DNA of 64,000 bases from Nannocystis pusilla (lineage in GTDB: Bacteria > Myxococcota_A > Polyangia > Nannocystales > Nannocystaceae), in assembly GCF_026626665.1 (NCBI RefSeq), contig NZ_JAPNKE010000002.1, forward strand, positions 2,977,204 through 3,041,203. Reading direction: 5' to 3'. How positions within the stretch are numbered: the first letter of the stretch is position 1; each line of letters starts with the position of its first letter. Below are positions 58,888-64,000 of the stretch, piece by piece. The position numbers and the translations under genes are program-made. Under the pieces are notes generated by a model. The model did not search any database. It had not been told where the DNA came from and saw nothing but the letters and a program-made list of their open reading frames with translations.

Positions 58888-59986
58888 ATGCGCCGCCCGA
58901 CCTGCTCTCCCGCCCTCGGCATCGTCCTCCTCGCGGCGTGTACCGTCCCGAACCCGGCCTACAACGCCAGCCAGGGCCTCCTCGCGAGCGACACCGGCGA
59001 CTCATTGAGCACGACGAGCCCCGGCAGCACCTCCGCCACCGCCGATCCGACCAGCGGCGGCGGCGGCAGCAGCAGTCAGGGCACCACGGTCGACCCGACC
59101 GCCGCGACCAGCGACACCACCGCCGCGGCGACCACCGGCACCGCCGCGACCACCGACCCGGCCACCAGCACCACCGAGAGCGTCGACACCCTGGCCACGA
59201 GCACCAGCGACGGCGACTCGACCGCGAGCACGACGACGAACGACACCTCGCAGCCGAAGCCCGACCTCTCGCCCGGCGACCTGTGTCCGCAGATCGCCGC
59301 CCCGAACCTCGAGATCACCGTCCAGCACACCCCCGCCCCGGCCCTCTGCAACGCCGCGTTCGGCCCCGTCATCCAGGGCATCCTCGCGGCCGAGCCCGAC
59401 GCCGGCACCTTCAAGTTCCGCGCCTGCAACTCGGTCCAGGACTGCATCATGGGCAACACGCAGTGCCTCGCCAACCAGACCTTCGCGGTCCACGTCGAGG
59501 GTCCGGAGTCGGCCATCCCCGACATCCCGCCCGGCACCTGCGTCAGCGTCGCCTACGTCGGCACCGGCTTCGCCGACGCCAACACCTGCAAGACGCGGAT
59601 GGTCCGCTTCGCCAAGCCGGGCAACCTCAACAACCTCGCCTCGAGCATGTTCGTCGCCGGCATGCGCGTGCCCGGCACCGCCGAGCTGCCGGCGCCGTGG
59701 CCCGACGCGCTCGAGTTCTCCGTCGCCCCGTCGCAGGTGCAGGCGTGCCCCGGCAACAACGTGTGCGGCAACCCGCCGGGCAGCTACGAGCTCGTCGGCC
59801 AGTTCTCGGGCCTGGAGGTCGTCGCCGGCATGGGAGAGGCCAAGCAGGCCAAGATCCCCCTACGACCAGAACCACAACCCGGTCGGTTCGGTCGCCGGCA
59901 GCCTCCACAACCTGCGCTCGTACGCCGGCCCGGCCGACCAGTGCGAGTTCCGCTGGGTGTGGCTGGCCGACGCGTACAAGCCCTGA
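58888..59986 (+). CDS. Secreted lipoprotein with Thr/Ser linker, one frameshift
   Basis: From ATG 58888: signal peptide with LAACT lipobox, a Ser/Thr/Asp/Gly linker of about 110 residues, then a domain with LEITVQHTPAPALCNAAFGPVIQGIL, ACNSVQDCIMGNTQCLANQ and CVSVAYVGTGFADANTCKTRMVRF; several cysteines suggest disulfides. The frame breaks near 59860 in a run of five C; removing one C gives the ending YDQNHNPVGSVAGSLHNLRSYAGPADQCEFRWVWLADAYKP and a stop at 59984. I do not recognise a known family. The pattern is that of other Nannocystaceae surface lipoproteins. Confidence 0.75.
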
Positions 59987-59989
59987 GGA

Positions 59990-60058
59990 CATGTCCTCTC
60001 GGGCATGCCTCTTCAGCCATGTTTTAAAAGCATGCCCTCGAGACCAGGCGCGCACCGG
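59990..60058. repeat. Five 14-bp repeat units
   Basis: CATGTCCTCTCGGG, CATGCCTCTTCAGC, CATGTTTTAAAAG, CATGCCCTCGAGAC, CAGGCGCGCACCGG (one 13-base step), beginning four bases after the lipoprotein stop. Confidence 0.85.
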
Positions 60059-60185
60059 CGCCCCTGCCCGCGGCTGTCCGCGCCACGGCCCGTCCGGGCG
60101 CGGCGCTCGTGAGAGCTCGGAGCAGCGCCTCGACCGGCTCACGCACCGCGACCCGGCCGCGACCGATCGTTCGCCAGCCGCCGAG

Positions 60186-60227
60186 CCTGCTCCTTCGGCC
60201 ATGTCCTGAAAGACATGGCCTGCCGGC
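60186..60227. repeat. Three 14-bp repeat units near tRNA-Leu
   Basis: CCTGCTCCTTCGGC, CATGTCCTGAAAGA, CATGGCCTGCCGGC in exact register. The CATGTCCTGAAAGACATG core is an inverted repeat. Confidence 0.85.
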
Positions 60228-60301
60228 CAGCTCGGCGGCCCGACCGGCGGACGGGCCGCCGTCGCGGCCGCAGATCTCGCCGCGCCTGGCCAGGTCGACG
60301 A

Positions 60302-60380
60302 TGCCCGGGGCGGGACTCGAACCCGCACGCTTGCGCCGGGGATTTTAGTCCCCTGTGTCTACCGATTCCACCACCCGGGC
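60302..60380 (-). tRNA. tRNA-Leu (probable UAA), anticodon loop one base short
   Basis: Read on the minus strand it gives a complete cloverleaf: acceptor GCCCGGG/CCCGGGC, D-arm GGTGGAATCGGTAGACAC, T-arm GCGGGTTCGAGTCCCGC, and a leucine-type extra arm (GGCGCAAGCGT). The anticodon stem GGGGA/TCCCC encloses only CTAAAA, six bases. The normal seven-base loop CTTAAAA would read UAA. CCA is not encoded. As base loss in short runs is frequent in this sequence, the missing T is probably an error and the gene functional. Confidence 0.9.
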
Positions 60381-60571
60381 GTGGGGCCCTCTAATAGGGG
60401 CACGCGGCCCGCTTGAGAAGCTTGAGAAGCCGCGCGCCCGGGCCGGAGCGCAGGTCGGGCCGGGAGATCGGCGCGAGATCGCACCTGAACACCCGAACAC
60501 GTGCGCAACTTTCACCTGCACAGGCGAGCGGCGGTGTCGGCGGGCGCGAAAACGCGTGCTAACACGGCGAC

Positions 60572-63454
<2,883 letters not shown>

Positions 63455-63464
63455 CTCGTGTGGA

Positions 63465-63534
63465 CATGTCCCCGGCGCCATGTCGCCGGGGACATGCCCG
63501 CTTACACATGTCCCTGGCGACATGTCGGCTCGCA
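63465..63534. repeat. Five 14-bp repeat units after uvrA
   Basis: CATGTCCCCGGCGC, CATGTCGCCGGGGA, CATGCCCGCTTACA, CATGTCCCTGGCGA, CATGTCGGCTCGCA in perfect phase. CCCCGGCGCCATGTCGCCGGGG inside it is a near-perfect hairpin that may end the uvrA transcript. Confidence 0.9.
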
Positions 63535-63710
63535 GGCCCGCGTCTTCGCGCCGCTCGCGGTCGGACGCGAGACTGCGGCCGACGCGCATCGATTCGGAGC
63601 GTCACTACGCCGTCGACCTCGAGCAGGCGTCGTCGGCGAGTGCTGCCACGGCAACGACGGCTGAAGCTGCTGGCCCCGCGCGTCCACGCCGGCGGCCGGG
63701 CCTCGCCGCC

Positions 63711-64000
63711 TCACCGCGCGATCGGCAGCCGCGTCGGCCCGCGCGTCGCCGCCTGCCCCCGCGCGGCCGCGATCTCGCCGTCGCCGAACACCGCCAGGTA
63801 GTCTGGCCGCACGCCCGGACAGACCTGCTCGAAAGGACAGCCCGCGCACGCCGGCACCTTGACCCGACCGGCGAGGCGGCTGTCCTTCAGCGCGAACGTG
63901 GCCTCCGGCGTCACCACCACCACGCGGTCGGCGCCGGGATCCCACGCGTGCGCGTGGTCCTCCCCGAGCAGACAGCGCGGGACGTGCAGCGAGCGCAGCG
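63711..64000 (-). CDS. C-terminal part of a radical SAM (SPASM-like) protein
   Basis: The 5' end lies beyond the window. The visible 95 residues end with [22 protein letters not shown], the CxxCxxxxxCxG pattern that binds an auxiliary Fe-S cluster, as at the end of many radical SAM proteins. The same pattern closes the enzyme at 1834..2886 (CAGCRYDRVCEGVWGNYL), but the remaining residues differ. The CX3CX2C core must be sought in the sequence to the right. The 170 bases on its left between the uvrA array and its stop hold no gene that I see. Confidence 0.75.
   Translation of the reverse strand, partial: LRSLHVPRCLLGEDHAHAWDPGADRVVVVTPEATFALKDSRLAGRVKVPACAGCPFEQVCPGVRPDYLAVFGDGEIAAARGQAATRGPTRLPIAR

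Overview
The window is GC-rich DNA from a delta-proteobacterial predator-type genome, most likely a myxobacterium of the Nannocystis/Plesiocystis/Enhygromyxa group (Nannocystaceae). The reasons are codon choice with almost only G/C in third positions, at least six secreted lipoproteins that carry a long Ser/Thr/Gly/Asp linker right after the lipobox, a eukaryotic-type cyclophilin, a protein-kinase-like protein with a Pro/Ala tail, very large TPR proteins, and long NAD-dependent glutamate dehydrogenase. This assignment is inference; no rRNA is present.

Layout. 1-1.4 kb: start of an OmpA-type lipoprotein and a Cys-rich lipoprotein. 1.6-3.8 kb: a compact three-gene peptide-modification locus (87-aa precursor ending in ten His-X-Ser triplets plus Trp, a radical SAM enzyme, and an unrecognised protein), followed by a 176-bp tandem duplication. 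4.1-8.4 kb: class D beta-lactamase, PHA-system protein, threonine synthase, YbjQ and a small membrane protein. 8.4-14.8 kb: a lower-GC island bounded by a 66-bp direct repeat, holding a minimal 7-deazaguanine DNA-modification operon (dpdC-like, dpdA, dpdB) facing a DGQHR/DndB-like gene and a PD-(D/E)XK-nuclease-like gene. 14.9-22 kb: hflX, a murein endopeptidase, PEBP protein, a ceramidase-like lipoprotein and another lipoprotein. 22-28 kb: one giant TPR gene, divergent from a pseudokinase gene with a palindromic operator between them. 30-44.6 kb: histidine phosphatase, acyl-CoA dehydrogenase plus APH-type kinase, P460-like cytochrome, cyclophilin, PlsC, aminopeptidase P and NAD-GDH. 45-60 kb: lipoproteins, TPR protein, penicillin acylase, ILVBL-like ThDP enzyme, thioesterase, VWA protein, fasciclin protein, FadL-type porin and a two-component system. 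60-64 kb: tRNA-Leu, uvrA and the end of another radical SAM gene.

Two features run through the whole window. First, a dispersed 14-bp repeat (about C[A/C]TGTCCnnnnnGA) forms arrays with strict 14-bp phase in many intergenic regions and even inside genes. Second, about fifteen genes that must be intact (including uvrA twice, and hflX) are broken by single-base indels, mostly in short homopolymers, and the tRNA-Leu lacks one anticodon-loop base. The sequence is therefore probably a draft with residual indel errors, and broken genes should be read as probably intact in the organism unless other decay is visible.
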